A DNA stretch of 64,000 nucleotides from Herpetosiphon geysericola (GTDB taxonomy: Bacteria; Chloroflexota; Chloroflexia; Chloroflexales; Herpetosiphonaceae). Below, one piece after another: positions 40,812 through 50,077 of the stretch (positions are counted from its first letter, which is position 1; the number at the start of each line of letters is the position of its first letter). The translations under genes and the position numbers were made by a program. The notes beneath the pieces were generated by a model. The model saw only the letters and a list, made by a program, of their open reading frames with translations, did no database searches and was not told the origin of the DNA. Location of the stretch: the NCBI RefSeq assembly GCF_001306135.1, contig NZ_LGKP01000015.1:1-64000 (forward strand). Direction: 5' to 3'.

Positions 40812-42563
40812 CTACGCCGCCAACGACGGATCAGCTTCCGCCTCGGCTGCAACACTATTGCTATTGATCGTATCGTCATCGGGATGCAGTTCGGCTTTAC
40901 GGCGTTCGTTGGGCAAGAGGCCCTCAGGGCGGACGAGCATCATCACCACCAACACAATCCCAAACAGCAACAAGCGTTGTTGAGTTAGATCTTGCAGCGC
41001 TGAAACTCCAACCGTACTCGTGTCCTCGGCTCGTGCCTTGGTTTCAGCAATCCGCCGAAACAACTCAGCGCCTTTGGGAATAAACATCTTATCGGCGCCC
41101 TGAATCAACAAGCCCCCAACAATCACCCCAGTCATATTGCCCAAGCCGCCAAGAATCACCATACACAACAAGATGATCGAGACGCTAAAGTCGAACGAGC
41201 TTGGGAAGATTGCCCCGATGAATGCGCCATAGAACGCGCCACCAAAGCCCGAGAACATTGCACCCATTGAGAAGGCCAGCAATTTGGTTCGTACTACGTT
41301 GATGCCCATTGCATCGGCGGCCAATTCATCTTCGCGCATGGCCATCCAAGCGCGGCCTTGGCGTGAATCACGCAGGCGATTGATAAAGAAAATCGCCAAG
41401 CCCATGATCACAATGAGCAGGTAATACCATGGAATTTTGTTCGATGGCTCGAAATCGCCAATCAAGGGCAAATGGGGCGGCGAGATTGGGTTAATCCCTT
41501 TATTACCACCAGTTAAGTCAACTTGCTCAATCCCAATTGGCATCCCAAAGAAGCGCAAGGTTAAGGTGCCACCAGGCGGGCCGCCACCAAGGCTCCGAAA
41601 CAGAATTGGCACAATTTCACCGAAGCCAAGCGTCACAATCGCCAAATAGTCGCCGCGTAAGGGCAACGTCGGCGCCCCCAAGGTTAAGCCTGCGATCGCT
41701 GCCACCGCCGCTGCCACCCAAATCACCAACCAAAAACTTAGGTTGATCCCAAGGTGCGGCGATGAGAGCATCGCTGTGGTGTAGGCGCCAATCGCGAAGA
41801 AGGCTGCATAGCCTAAGTCGAGCAAGCCAGCATAACCCACCACAATATTCAAGCCCAAGGCCAAGAGAATAAAGATATAAATTGGAATCAAGGCATCGAG
41901 CAAGAGCAAATTGCCAGCCCGATCGATCAGCGGAATCAAGAGCACTGGTAGGGCGATAACCGCCAATAATGGAATATTCGGGCGCAATGGCAAACTGCGG
42001 GCAGCACAAGCAGCGGCCCCCAAGAGTGCGCCGGTCAGGGTCGAAAAGCCAAAGGCAAACAGCAAAATCAGAATATCGCTGCCTAAGCCTAGCGTATCGG
42101 CCAAAATCACCGTTTCGGATAAATGCTCAGCAAAATCGCCAGCACTAATCCCAGCAGCGGGCGCAATCACAAAGGCCATAACAAACAGGGCTAAGCCTGT
42201 CCAAGCCCCGGCAATTGCCCCTGCCTCCGCCCCTAAGATTGCTGCTTTCTTGGGATTGGCTTGTGGGCTACGTTGAAAGGCCAACAAGCCTGCTCCCAAC
42301 CCACTGAGCATCCCAGCAATAATCGCCACCCCAGGTTTATGCGTGCCATAAACAATCGTCATGACCGCGCCGAACATCCCAGCAATCAAGCCAGCTTTAA
42401 TCATATCGGGCAATGGCGCACTGTAGAGCAAACAGAGTGCGGCAATCACCAAACCACCAAGCAGTGCTGCGCCAAGCCCAAGGTTGGGATAATTCCATAA
42501 GAAGAATGTCCCGACCGCAAAGCCAACCCCGCCAGTTGTTAAATAGCGCTTTGTATTTGGCAT
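40812..42563 (-). CDS. livM: Branched-chain amino-acid permease LivM with extra N-terminal membrane region
   Basis: A 583-residue permease. The LivM core begins near residue 228 (IYIFILLALGLNIVVGYAGL) with AFFAIGAYTTA, LRGDYLAIVTLGFGEI and GRAWMAMREDELAADAMG, as in normal LivM of 300-400 residues. Ahead of it lie ~220 residues rich in Gly/Ala with about six more helices and no match I can name. Another insert of ~40 residues precedes the EAA-like loop. The ATG at 42563 follows GAGGA; 13 bases separate it from livH. Confidence 0.88.
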   Translation of the reverse strand: MPNTKRYLTTGGVGFAVGTFFLWNYPNLGLGAALLGGLVIAALCLLYSAPLPDMIKAGLIAGMFGAVMTIVYGTHKPGVAIIAGMLSGLGAGLLAFQRSPQANPKKAAILGAEAGAIAGAWTGLALFVMAFVIAPAAGISAGDFAEHLSETVILADTLGLGSDILILLFAFGFSTLTGALLGAAACAARSLPLRPNIPLLAVIALPVLLIPLIDRAGNLLLLDALIPIYIFILLALGLNIVVGYAGLLDLGYAAFFAIGAYTTAMLSSPHLGINLSFWLVIWVAAAVAAIAGLTLGAPTLPLRGDYLAIVTLGFGEIVPILFRSLGGGPPGGTLTLRFFGMPIGIEQVDLTGGNKGINPISPPHLPLIGDFEPSNKIPWYYLLIVIMGLAIFFINRLRDSRQGRAWMAMREDELAADAMGINVVRTKLLAFSMGAMFSGFGGAFYGAFIGAIFPSSFDFSVSIILLCMVILGGLGNMTGVIVGGLLIQGADKMFIPKGAELFRRIAETKARAEDTSTVGVSALQDLTQQRLLLFGIVLVVMMLVRPEGLLPNERRKAELHPDDDTINSNSVAAEAEADPSLAA

Positions 42564-42576
42564 ACAATCCTCGTTT

Positions 42577-43743
42577 CTAGGCTTTTTGGCCACCTTCTTG
42601 CCCGAGCAACCCAGTTGGTCGGAAGAGCAAAATCAAGACAAGAATGGCGAAAATCACCGCATTCGACCAGCGTGTCCCAATGTATTGATCGCTCAAAGCG
42701 AGGATCAAGCCAATCAGCAAACCACCCAAAGCCGAACCAAGGATATTGCCAATGCCACCAAGCACTGCTGCGGTAAACGAGAGCAAGCCAGCGGTAAAAC
42801 CCATACTAAATAAAGCAGTCCCGTTGTAGAGACCAACGATCATACCGGCAGCACCGCCCAACGCGCCACCAATAAGGAAGGTTACGGAGATGGTGCGGTC
42901 GGCGTTGATGCCCATCAAACGTGCTGCGTCACGGTCTTGTGCGGTTGCCCGAATCGCCTTACCAAGCTTGGTAAAACGTACAAACGAATACAATCCCGCT
43001 AGCAACCCAAGGCTTACAACGGCTACCAGCAAATCTTTATAGGTATATTTCAAACTATCGGGAATAAAAAAGACTTGGCCGTTAGGCAACAAGTCGGGAA
43101 TGTTCTTGGGGGCAACTGATTGAGTACCCATCGCATCGGCAACCCGCCCAATTGCATCTGAGCCAAGCCCATCTGCAATTTTATCCCAGATCAGGCCATC
43201 GCCAAGGAAGATCCCAACATTTTGCAGCACAAACGACATCCCAATTGCTGAAATCAAGGGCGCCAAACGCGGAGCATTGCGCAATGGCCGATAGGCAAAG
43301 CGCTCAATTCCTGCATTCAAGAAGGCGGTGCAGAGCATCACCAAGCCCAAAATCCCAAGCAGCGAGAAAAAAATCGTAATGCCTGAGCTGGTTTTGGGGT
43401 CTAAGCCAAACAAACTAATAAAGATCAACGACAGAAATGCGCCGATCATAAACAAATCGCCGTGGGCGAAGTTGATCAACTCCAAAATCCCATATACCAA
43501 GGTATAGCCAAGCGCAATTACCGCAATGTAGGTGCCTTTGGTCAAGCCAATGACGATCTGCTGGGTCAGCTGTCGCGGGCTATCCCACATCTCAAGTAAA
43601 ATCGTTTGGTAAATGGGTATGGCAAAGAATCCGAGGAAAATAATCAGGCCGACAATCGAAAATGCCCGTCGCTTGGTCAGAAATGGCTCTCGTGGTACAA
43701 GCGGAGCCGCCTGCGGCGACGATGGAGTTTGAGATGCTGCCAT
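42577..43743 (-). CDS. livH: Branched-chain amino-acid permease LivH
   Basis: A 388-residue permease. TYIAVIALGYTLVYGILELINFAHGD, ERFAYRPLRNAPRLAPLISAIGMS and TAQDRDAARLMGINADRTI are LivH family motifs. An N-terminal extension of ~60 residues with one helix and a ~45-residue insert (WDKIADGLGSDAIGRVADAM) make it longer than the usual ~300. It follows livK after a hairpin. Confidence 0.92.
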   Translation of the reverse strand: MAASQTPSSPQAAPLVPREPFLTKRRAFSIVGLIIFLGFFAIPIYQTILLEMWDSPRQLTQQIVIGLTKGTYIAVIALGYTLVYGILELINFAHGDLFMIGAFLSLIFISLFGLDPKTSSGITIFFSLLGILGLVMLCTAFLNAGIERFAYRPLRNAPRLAPLISAIGMSFVLQNVGIFLGDGLIWDKIADGLGSDAIGRVADAMGTQSVAPKNIPDLLPNGQVFFIPDSLKYTYKDLLVAVVSLGLLAGLYSFVRFTKLGKAIRATAQDRDAARLMGINADRTISVTFLIGGALGGAAGMIVGLYNGTALFSMGFTAGLLSFTAAVLGGIGNILGSALGGLLIGLILALSDQYIGTRWSNAVIFAILVLILLFRPTGLLGQEGGQKA

Positions 43744-43800
43744 AGCGCGTTATTCCTATGTACCCAGCAAGGGGCTGGTGACGATAATCCACACAGGGGA

Positions 43801-43826
43801 AAGGGACGATCGATTGATCGTCCCTT
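43801..43826 (-). terminator. Stem-loop between livK and livH
   Basis: AAGGGACGATC and GATCGTCCCTT form an 11-bp perfect stem with a 4-nt loop and no following T-run. It may protect or attenuate, letting livK be made in excess over the membrane genes. Confidence 0.6.
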
Positions 43827-43843
43827 GGAAACGGTATGCAAAC

Positions 43844-45067
43844 TTATTTGAGGACTTGAATAAATTCGAATGCGCCATTCTTGATTTGTTGGCCGCTCAT
43901 TTGGGTCAATGTCGTGTCGCCACTAGCATCGAAGCCCCATTTGCCCAACACGCCATCGAAATCTTTGGTTGCGAAGACGTTCTTCAAGATGGTTTCGCGG
44001 TTGATGCTATCGCATGATTTGTTGATTGCAGCCAAGGCAACGTTGGTTGAATCGTAGCCATAAGCAGCGTAGGCTTCTGGCTCGGCGTTGAATTTGGCTT
44101 TGTAGGCGTTGTACCATTCGGCACCCTTGCCTTCAAGCTTCGATGGTGGAACCCCACCGAAGGTTGCGTAGACGCCTTCAGCGTTATCAGCGCCAGCTGC
44201 ATCAATAAAGGCTTGTTCGTAGATGCCGTCTGGACCCATGAACTTGACTTTATCAGCGGTCATGCCAGCAGCGCGCATATCTTTGACCAATTGGCCTGCG
44301 TTGCTTTGGGTAATCCCGCCGAAGTAGATCATATCGGGGTTGGTGGCGGCGATTTTCGACATCAAGGCTTTGTAGTCGCTGGCTTTTGAATCGATGCTAT
44401 CGCGGCCTGCGATTTTGATGCCGTTTGCTTCTGCGGTAGCAGCGAATACGTCAGCAATCCCTTTGCCATACAACTCGGTATCATCCAAGATGTAAACATT
44501 GGTTACGCCCAATTCTTTGGCCCAATTGCCTGCGGCTGCACCTTGCAAGTCGTCTGCTGGCACAACCCGGGTGTAGTTGCGGGTGCCTTTTGGATAGTAG
44601 ACTGCTGGTTCGCCTTCAGCGCCTTTGCCTTCCTTGGTCAAGCCAGGGTAGGTGTTGGCTGGGCTGATCATCACAATGCCTGCGTTGTTCAAGATTGGAA
44701 TCGCAATCTTGGCTGCACCTGAGTTGAAAGTCCCAATGTAAACCATCACATCTTTGTTTGAGGCAGCAGCATTGGCGTTTTCTGCTTCTTTGGTTTCGTC
44801 CCAAGCACCTTTGGCTGCGGTTGCATCATCAAGATCTTCATACTTGATTTCAACATTACCATTGCACGCGGCATATTTGTCTTCTTCTAAACGCATCTTA
44901 ATGGCGTTTACGATGGTATCTGTTTGTCCTTTTGAGGAACCGGTGCGAGGTAAGCTGCTAACAATCGTGACGGTGGTTTTGGCTGTTCCGCCAGTTTCAG
45001 TACCACATGCGGCCAAAATTACCATGATCATGGTCAAGACGAGCGAGAATGAAAGAAAACGTTTCAT
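43844..45067 (-). CDS. livK: Branched-chain amino-acid-binding lipoprotein LivK
   Basis: A 407-residue lipoprotein. MKRFLSFSLVLTMIMVILAACG is a signal peptide with lipobox LAAC. The mature part has type I periplasmic-binding repeats: VTIVSSLPRTGSSKGQTD, IKMRLEEDKYA, VMISPANTYPGLTKEGKG, RNYTRVVPADDLQGAAAG and YDSTNVALAAINKSC. It delivers substrate to LivHMGF. Its strong promoter and ~190-base leader are separately listed. Confidence 0.93.
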   Translation of the reverse strand: MKRFLSFSLVLTMIMVILAACGTETGGTAKTTVTIVSSLPRTGSSKGQTDTIVNAIKMRLEEDKYAACNGNVEIKYEDLDDATAAKGAWDETKEAENANAAASNKDVMVYIGTFNSGAAKIAIPILNNAGIVMISPANTYPGLTKEGKGAEGEPAVYYPKGTRNYTRVVPADDLQGAAAGNWAKELGVTNVYILDDTELYGKGIADVFAATAEANGIKIAGRDSIDSKASDYKALMSKIAATNPDMIYFGGITQSNAGQLVKDMRAAGMTADKVKFMGPDGIYEQAFIDAAGADNAEGVYATFGGVPPSKLEGKGAEWYNAYKAKFNAEPEAYAAYGYDSTNVALAAINKSCDSINRETILKNVFATKDFDGVLGKWGFDASGDTTLTQMSGQQIKNGAFEFIQVLK

Positions 45068-45256
45068 AATTCCAGTTGCTCCTTGTTTAAACCCGAGGAA
45101 AGCCTAAAACTGGCTAGCCCAAAGCCATACATGGTTTTAGTGATGAGGCATGAACCTCCTTAAAAGCCACATTGAACTCTAAGGTGCAATCATTGAACGA
45201 CGAGCTACCTGCAATGGTAGCGGGTTGGATTGGGAGAAAGTAGAGGGACTTATAGG
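45068..45256 (-). promoter_or_regulatory. Long livK leader with mini-ORF
   Basis: About 190 bases separate the predicted transcription start from livK. A GCTACC-attgca-GGTAGC hairpin lies early. AAGGAGG (45155-45161) precedes ATGCCTCATCACTAA (45137-45151), a four-codon ORF M-P-H-H; a livK ribosome site follows later. The leader could be regulatory, though no known riboswitch was recognised. Confidence 0.45.
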
Positions 45257-45261
45257 GCGGT

Positions 45262-45290
45262 AGTGTACACAACGACCATGGTTTTGTCAA
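45262..45290 (-). promoter_or_regulatory. Strong sigma-70 promoter of the liv operon
   Basis: On the minus strand TTGACA (45285-45290) and TACACT (45262-45267) with a 17-base spacer. Confidence 0.8.
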
Positions 45291-45308
45291 ACAATCGAGG
45301 TAGGACAA

Positions 45309-45700
45309 TCAAAGGATGAAGGATGAGGGATGAAGGATGAAATACCAAATCAAAAGGCAAAAGTCAGAAGTCAAAAGAACAGAGAACAGAGCGTAAAGTC
45401 AAAAGCCCATAGCCACTAGCCCAAATCCCATAGCCTCATCTTCGTATTCTTCGTGGATCAGCATTTAACGCAGCGGCGCAGAGAATGAGAGAATGTGGGT
45501 TATGGGCTTTATGCTATGTGCTAGTGGAGCATAATCCTCATAATCTGTGCAATCTGTGGCCAACGGCAAGGATGAAGGATGAGGGATGAAGGATGAAGGG
45601 CTATGCTCTCCACATGGAGCTTGACGTTCTTCGCGATCTTCGCGTCCTTCGCGGTTTCGGCCTTCGTGTTGCTTCGTGATCTTCGTGGATCATACCAAAC
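45309..45700. repeat. Mosaic of degenerate word repeats (patch D)
   Basis: GGATGAAGGATGAGGGATGA words begin and end it; between are GTCAGAAGTCAAAAG, AACAGAGAACAGAG, CCCATAGCC, TTCTTCGTGGATC, TTTAACGCAGCGGCGCAGAG, AATCTGTGCAATCTGTGGCC, and a run of CTTCGCG/CTTCGTG units at 45630-45690. Confidence 0.8.
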
Positions 45701-45769
45701 GGACTCCTAAATCTCCATTTTGCTTGTACAATAAGAACACCTGAGTCGCAGTGGACGAAAGGAGCAAAC

Positions 45770-47497
45770 ATGCGACGGATTCTTCTCCTGCTGGGCTTGA
45801 TCCTAAGCCTAACCATCATTCCCTCCAACTCGCCCGCAACCAGTGCTGCCGAGCCTTCGCGCCCGGTTTTTGCCTACTATTATGGCTGGTGGGGTAGCCA
45901 AACGTGGTATCTCGATAAGATTCGCGATCGCCCACTCGAACTTTACGAAAGCGACCGCGATAGCACCATGCTCAACCAGATTCGCCAAGCCAAAAATGCT
46001 GGCATCGATGGCTTTATTTGTACGTGGCGCTATACCTGTGCGCGTTTGCTGCAACTCGCTGAGCAAGAAGGCAATTTCAACATCGCCTTCAGCGTTGATC
46101 CGGTGGCCGATGGCACGCTTGGCTCAACTCAAGCAATTGTCGATAATATGCGCGAAATGGCTGACCTTGCCAAAAGTAGTGCCTACTGGCATTGGGATGG
46201 CAAGCCAGTCTTCATCTTCTGGAACGATACGATTTTGCCCGGTGGCCGTGGCTCATTGAATGATTGGACTGATTTGCGCAATCGCGTTGATCCCAATCGT
46301 AATCAATTTTGGCTCGGCGGTGGGGTCAATTTCAATCTCTTGGATGTCTTCGATGCGCTCCACTTTTTCGATATTACCTGGGAACGCAAACAAGGCGATG
46401 CCATGAGTTCCTATAGCCGCAATTTGCGCGACTATAACACGCGCCGCAATAGTAACAAACCATTTGTGGCAACTGTTATGCCTGGTTATGATGATTTGCT
46501 CTATCGCAACGGCCACTTGCGCGACCGCGAGAACGGCAACTACTACCGCGCTGGCTGGGATACGGCCATGAATTATCAGGCGCGGGCGGTGATTCTGACC
46601 AGCTGGAATGAATGGTATGAAGGCAGCCAGCTTGAGCCAAGCCAAAGCTATGGCAACCTCTACCTTGATATTTCGCGCGAAAAAATCAATGCCTTCAAAA
46701 ATAATGTGCCGACGATTCCTGATGGCTTTGCAGATGCCAACTTTGAGAAAACTTGGCAACGCACCGATAAGCCAGTCCAAGATGCGCGTAGCAACCGCTC
46801 ATGGGTTTGGGGGCCAGCAATCGCCAAAGGCCAATACGAGCCATACGGTGGCAGTACGCGCTTGGTTCAATACTTCGACAAATCGCGCATGGAAGTTAAT
46901 AATCCCAATGGCGACCGTAGCCAGCCGTGGTTTGTAACCAACGGCTTGTTGGTAGTCGAAATGATTCGCGGCCAAGTGCAAATTGGCGATAGCTCGTTCG
47001 AGCAACGCATTCCCGCCGATGAAGCATTGGGCGGCGACCCACGGGCGATTAACGATGTTGCGCCAGGCTATAGCTCGCTGCGTGATGTTTTGGGTGCTCA
47101 GCCTGACAAAACTGGCCAAACCATCGCTACCCAACTCAAACGCGATGCAACCACCAGCGCGATTGATGCGCCAAGCGTGGTAACCAACGCCAAGTTTGTC
47201 AGCCAAACCAGTCATAATATTCCCGATGTTTTCTGGAATTTTATGAATCAACGTGGGACGGTCTATGAAAATGGCCGCTTCGTTGAAGGCCAAGTTATCG
47301 ATTGGGTCTTTGCTTTCGGCTATCCGCTGAGCGATGCCTATTGGATGCGGGCCAAACTTGGTGGCAGCGAAACCTGGATGTTGGTGCAAGCCTTCGAACG
47401 CCGGATTTTGACCTATACCCCAACCAACTCTGCTGCCTTTCAAGTAGAGATGGGCAACGTTGGCCAACACTATCGCCGTTGGCGCTACGGCAACTAA
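45770..47497 (+). CDS. Secreted GH99-like enzyme fused to a C-terminal Chloroflexota module
   Basis: A 575-residue secreted protein. Signal peptide at residues 1-27 (MRRILLLLGLILSL...). Residues ~30-310 are a GH99/WbsX-like TIM barrel: YYYGWWGSQTWY at the start, the sidechain-rich GIDGFICTWR, and TSWNEWYEGSQLEP at 277-290, the usual acid pair region of GH99-like endo-mannosidases and related glycan enzymes. Residues ~316-575 are the module also at the N-terminus of the protein at 17073: RSWVWG, QYFDKSRMEV, TNGLLVVEMI, FGYPLSDAYW and QAFERRILTY. A hairpin terminator follows. Substrate glycan unknown. Confidence 0.8.
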   Translation: MRRILLLLGLILSLTIIPSNSPATSAAEPSRPVFAYYYGWWGSQTWYLDKIRDRPLELYESDRDSTMLNQIRQAKNAGIDGFICTWRYTCARLLQLAEQEGNFNIAFSVDPVADGTLGSTQAIVDNMREMADLAKSSAYWHWDGKPVFIFWNDTILPGGRGSLNDWTDLRNRVDPNRNQFWLGGGVNFNLLDVFDALHFFDITWERKQGDAMSSYSRNLRDYNTRRNSNKPFVATVMPGYDDLLYRNGHLRDRENGNYYRAGWDTAMNYQARAVILTSWNEWYEGSQLEPSQSYGNLYLDISREKINAFKNNVPTIPDGFADANFEKTWQRTDKPVQDARSNRSWVWGPAIAKGQYEPYGGSTRLVQYFDKSRMEVNNPNGDRSQPWFVTNGLLVVEMIRGQVQIGDSSFEQRIPADEALGGDPRAINDVAPGYSSLRDVLGAQPDKTGQTIATQLKRDATTSAIDAPSVVTNAKFVSQTSHNIPDVFWNFMNQRGTVYENGRFVEGQVIDWVFAFGYPLSDAYWMRAKLGGSETWMLVQAFERRILTYTPTNSAAFQVEMGNVGQHYRRWRYGN

Positions 47498-47518
47498 GCA
47501 ATAGCATTAAATTACAAC

Positions 47519-47547
47519 GCGCCCGCTTCACATAACGAAGTGGGCGC
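47519..47547. terminator. Bidirectional terminator hairpin
   Basis: GCGCCCGCTTC and GAAGTGGGCGC form an 11-bp stem with one G-T pair between convergent genes. Confidence 0.7.
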
Positions 47548-47565
47548 GGCTTGATTTAACCAAGT

Positions 47566-48183
47566 TTATTGAGGGCAGCGCATGTTGACACATTCGGGGC
47601 CTTTGAGAATATACTCATCAAAGAAGGCTCGAATTGCAGTTTCATCAACGCTATCCAACAATTGGCGATGGTTCCAAGCAGTCAAGGCAATTTTGGTATC
47701 CATATTTTCGCGGCTAACCAAAATAGTGCGATATTGTTCGGCGCTCAAGGCGGTAAACAATTTGACCAATTGCTCGTTTTCGGCAGCACTGGTGACGCTT
47801 GGCTTGAACCAAATAATCACCCCGCCATGCTCCATGTTGTGCACAATCCGCTCATCTTCTGGTGGATTGGTTTGGTAAAGCCCCCATTGAGCAGGGCCAG
47901 CCCAGTGGCTGCCAGAGGTTGGTGGGTTTTGTTTGTATTCGACTTTCGTGCCATCGGCAACGTGTTGTTGGCCTTCATCGGGTAATTCTTGAACAACCCC
48001 AGTCGTTGAGGGCGCTGTCGTTCCTTCAGCAACCGTCACCTTTTCAATTTCATTGCCATTTCCCCGATTCAGGAATATAACACCAACCACCACAAGCACC
48101 AAGATTACAGCACCGATGCCGAAAACTAACGGCAACTGCGATTTTTGGCTCACTTGGCGACGACCACGACGAGGTTGAGACAT
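47566..48183 (-). CDS. DUF3105 membrane-anchored protein
   Basis: A 205-residue protein: a basic N-terminal tail, one helix (PLVFGIGAVILVLVVVGVIF) at residues ~20-42, then the DUF3105 domain with YKQNPPTSGSHW, VHNMEHGGVIIWF and a CVNMRCPQ end. Two His and paired Cys suggest metal or heme-like binding but the function is unknown. The ATG at 48183 has AAGGAG upstream. It follows psuG by 22 bases and is probably co-transcribed. Confidence 0.85.
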   Translation of the reverse strand: MSQPRRGRRQVSQKSQLPLVFGIGAVILVLVVVGVIFLNRGNGNEIEKVTVAEGTTAPSTTGVVQELPDEGQQHVADGTKVEYKQNPPTSGSHWAGPAQWGLYQTNPPEDERIVHNMEHGGVIIWFKPSVTSAAENEQLVKLFTALSAEQYRTILVSRENMDTKIALTAWNHRQLLDSVDETAIRAFFDEYILKGPECVNMRCPQ

Positions 48184-48205
48184 GCGAAGAACTCCTTGAA
48201 ATAGA

Positions 48206-49117
48206 TTAAACTGATTGGAACAAAGCAACTGCTACTTGAGCAGCAATTTGAGCATTATTATTAAGTAACGCGGTGTTGGTGGCGATGCTTTCGCCTTCGG
48301 TTTCGCGCGCCATGGCGCTGAGCAAGAATGGGGTAACTGCTGCGCCCCGAATGCCTGCTGCGTCGGCCTGCGCAATTGCCCGCCCAATGGCTGCTTCAAC
48401 AAATTGGGGATCAAGCGCTTTTTCGACTGGTGGTGGCACTGCCAAAACCATGCCGCTGCCGCCGCCATAGACCCGATGCGCGGCCCAGGTTGCTGCTGCT
48501 TGGGCTGCATCATCAACCTTGCGGCCCAAGTGTAAACCGCTATGAGCGCTATAGAAGGCTGGCAACTCTTCGGTGGTATAGCCAACCACGGGCACGCCAT
48601 AAGTTTCGAGCACTTCTAAACTTGCTGGCAAATCGAGAATCGATTTTGCGCCTGCGCAAACCACTAAAACTGGGGTTTTGCCCAATTCGCCAAGGTCAGC
48701 AGAAACATCCCAGCTTTCGCGCGCACCCCGATGCACGCCGCCAATGCCGCCAGTTGCAAATACCTGAATGCCAGCCAAGCCAGCAATGGCCATGGTTGCG
48801 GCGACGGTTGTTGCGCCATCGCGGCCATTCGCCACTGCATAGCCAATATCGCGGCGGCTTAGTTTCAGCACATCCTTTGCGGTTGCGAAATGCTCAATTT
48901 GCTCGTTGGTTAGCCCAACATGGACTGCCCCCTGAATTACGGCAATCGTGGCTGGCACAGCTCCTGCCGCACGCACGGTTGCTTCAAGTTGCAAGGCAAT
49001 TTCGCGATTATGCGGGTAGGGCAGGCCATGGCTAATAACTGTTGATTCCAAGGCCACCACTGGTTGGCCATTGGCAAAAGCTGCTTGCACCTCAGGTGCG
49101 AGAATTAAGTTGGTCAC
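48206..49117 (-). CDS. psuG: Pseudouridine-5'-phosphate glycosidase
   Basis: A 303-residue enzyme of the PsuG/IndA family, splitting pseudouridine 5'-phosphate to uracil and ribose 5-phosphate. The family signs ALESTVISHGLPYPHN, GAVHVGLTNEQIEHFA, RRDIGYAVANGRDGATTV, FATGGIGGVHRG and VCAGAKSILDLPASLE, GYTTEELPAFY are intact. Its kinase partner PsuK is not adjacent. Co-transcription with a DUF3105 gene appears incidental. Confidence 0.93.
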   Translation of the reverse strand: MTNLILAPEVQAAFANGQPVVALESTVISHGLPYPHNREIALQLEATVRAAGAVPATIAVIQGAVHVGLTNEQIEHFATAKDVLKLSRRDIGYAVANGRDGATTVAATMAIAGLAGIQVFATGGIGGVHRGARESWDVSADLGELGKTPVLVVCAGAKSILDLPASLEVLETYGVPVVGYTTEELPAFYSAHSGLHLGRKVDDAAQAAATWAAHRVYGGGSGMVLAVPPPVEKALDPQFVEAAIGRAIAQADAAGIRGAAVTPFLLSAMARETEGESIATNTALLNNNAQIAAQVAVALFQSV

Positions 49118-49249
49118 AATCTATTCCTTCTGTGGCGGTTAAATAAGTAGTCAGCCTCGATCACCTCAATCGAAACAAAACTATACCATAACTACATCTT
49201 CTCCATGCGTGCCAATAGTCCTAAATTAATATTCTAACGCAAGTTACTC

Positions 49250-49930
49250 AAGAACGAGAAAGCGCAAATCAAAAGGCCAAAAGGAACGAGGCTATGGGCG
49301 ATAGGCTCTTGGCTAGCGGAACATGGTTCGGGGAATTCGGGCAATTCGTGGCAAAAAAAACTATTCATGGATTAATAGTTTAACGCAGAGGCGCAGAGAA
49401 ATGATGGCTTTTGGCTAGAGGCTTTGGGCTGGCACGATCATAATCCTAAAAATCTGTGCCAATCTGTGGCTAAAATAAAAGGATGAGGAATGAAAAGTCA
49501 AAAGGTAAGTCAACAGCCAAAAGCCCATAGCCCCATCTTCGTGTCCTTCGCGATCTTCGCGGTTTCGGCGCTTCGTGGCCCTTCGTGTCCTTCGTGGCCA
49601 AAAATAATCATCATTCGTGTTCTTCGCATCATTCGTGGTTTTGGTTCTTCGTGGTTTCTTAGCAATGATCCCTGATCCATAACAACTGATCCCTCAACAG
49701 TATTTCTCCTCCCTTCCGTCCCTCCGCTGGAGGGAAACGCCGGGGGTTTTCATCCCCCAGCACCCCCTAATGTTTCTTCGTGGACTGTTCTGCTGTTTCT
49801 TTTCCTCTTTTTCGATTGGTGATCTTCGTGATCTTCGCGGTTTCGGCTCTTCGTGTTGCTTCGTGCCCTTCGTGGATCAAAACCAATTCCCAATTTGTTC
49901 TCTGTTCTTTGCCCTTGATACCCTACCACT
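49250..49930. repeat. Mosaic of degenerate word repeats (patch E), with a two-hairpin element inside
   Basis: Word units include TTAACGCAGAGGCGCAGAGA, AATCTGTGCCAATCTGTGGC, AAAGCCCATAGCC, GATCCCTGATCCATAACAAC and long CTTCGTG/CTTCGCG runs (49535-49660, 49800-49885). The two-hairpin element copy 3 lies in the middle. No credible gene; the nearest genes start at 49117 (minus) and 50078 (plus). Confidence 0.8.
49703..49773 (+). repeat. Two-hairpin intergenic element, copy 3
   Basis: TTTCTCCTCCCTTCCGT, CCCTCC-gct-GGAGGG, then CGGGGG-ttttcat-CCCCCAG and ACCCCCT, within the word-repeat patch. Confidence 0.8.
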
Positions 49931-50077
49931 AGACTATGATTTTATGGCATAATAGGGCTACTCCACGTTTGAGCAACGTCCTCGCATCGATCAGAACGGC
50001 ATTTCCCCCACGCTTGTGGAAAGGCTACCAACCAGTGCATCTCTACCTGTCCAGCAACATCAGAATAGGGGGTTCCC

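Noticed and set aside
49250-49930. CRISPR-like array
   Set aside because: The repeat units are 7-10 bases, degenerate, and lack equal-length unique spacers; no cas genes are present.
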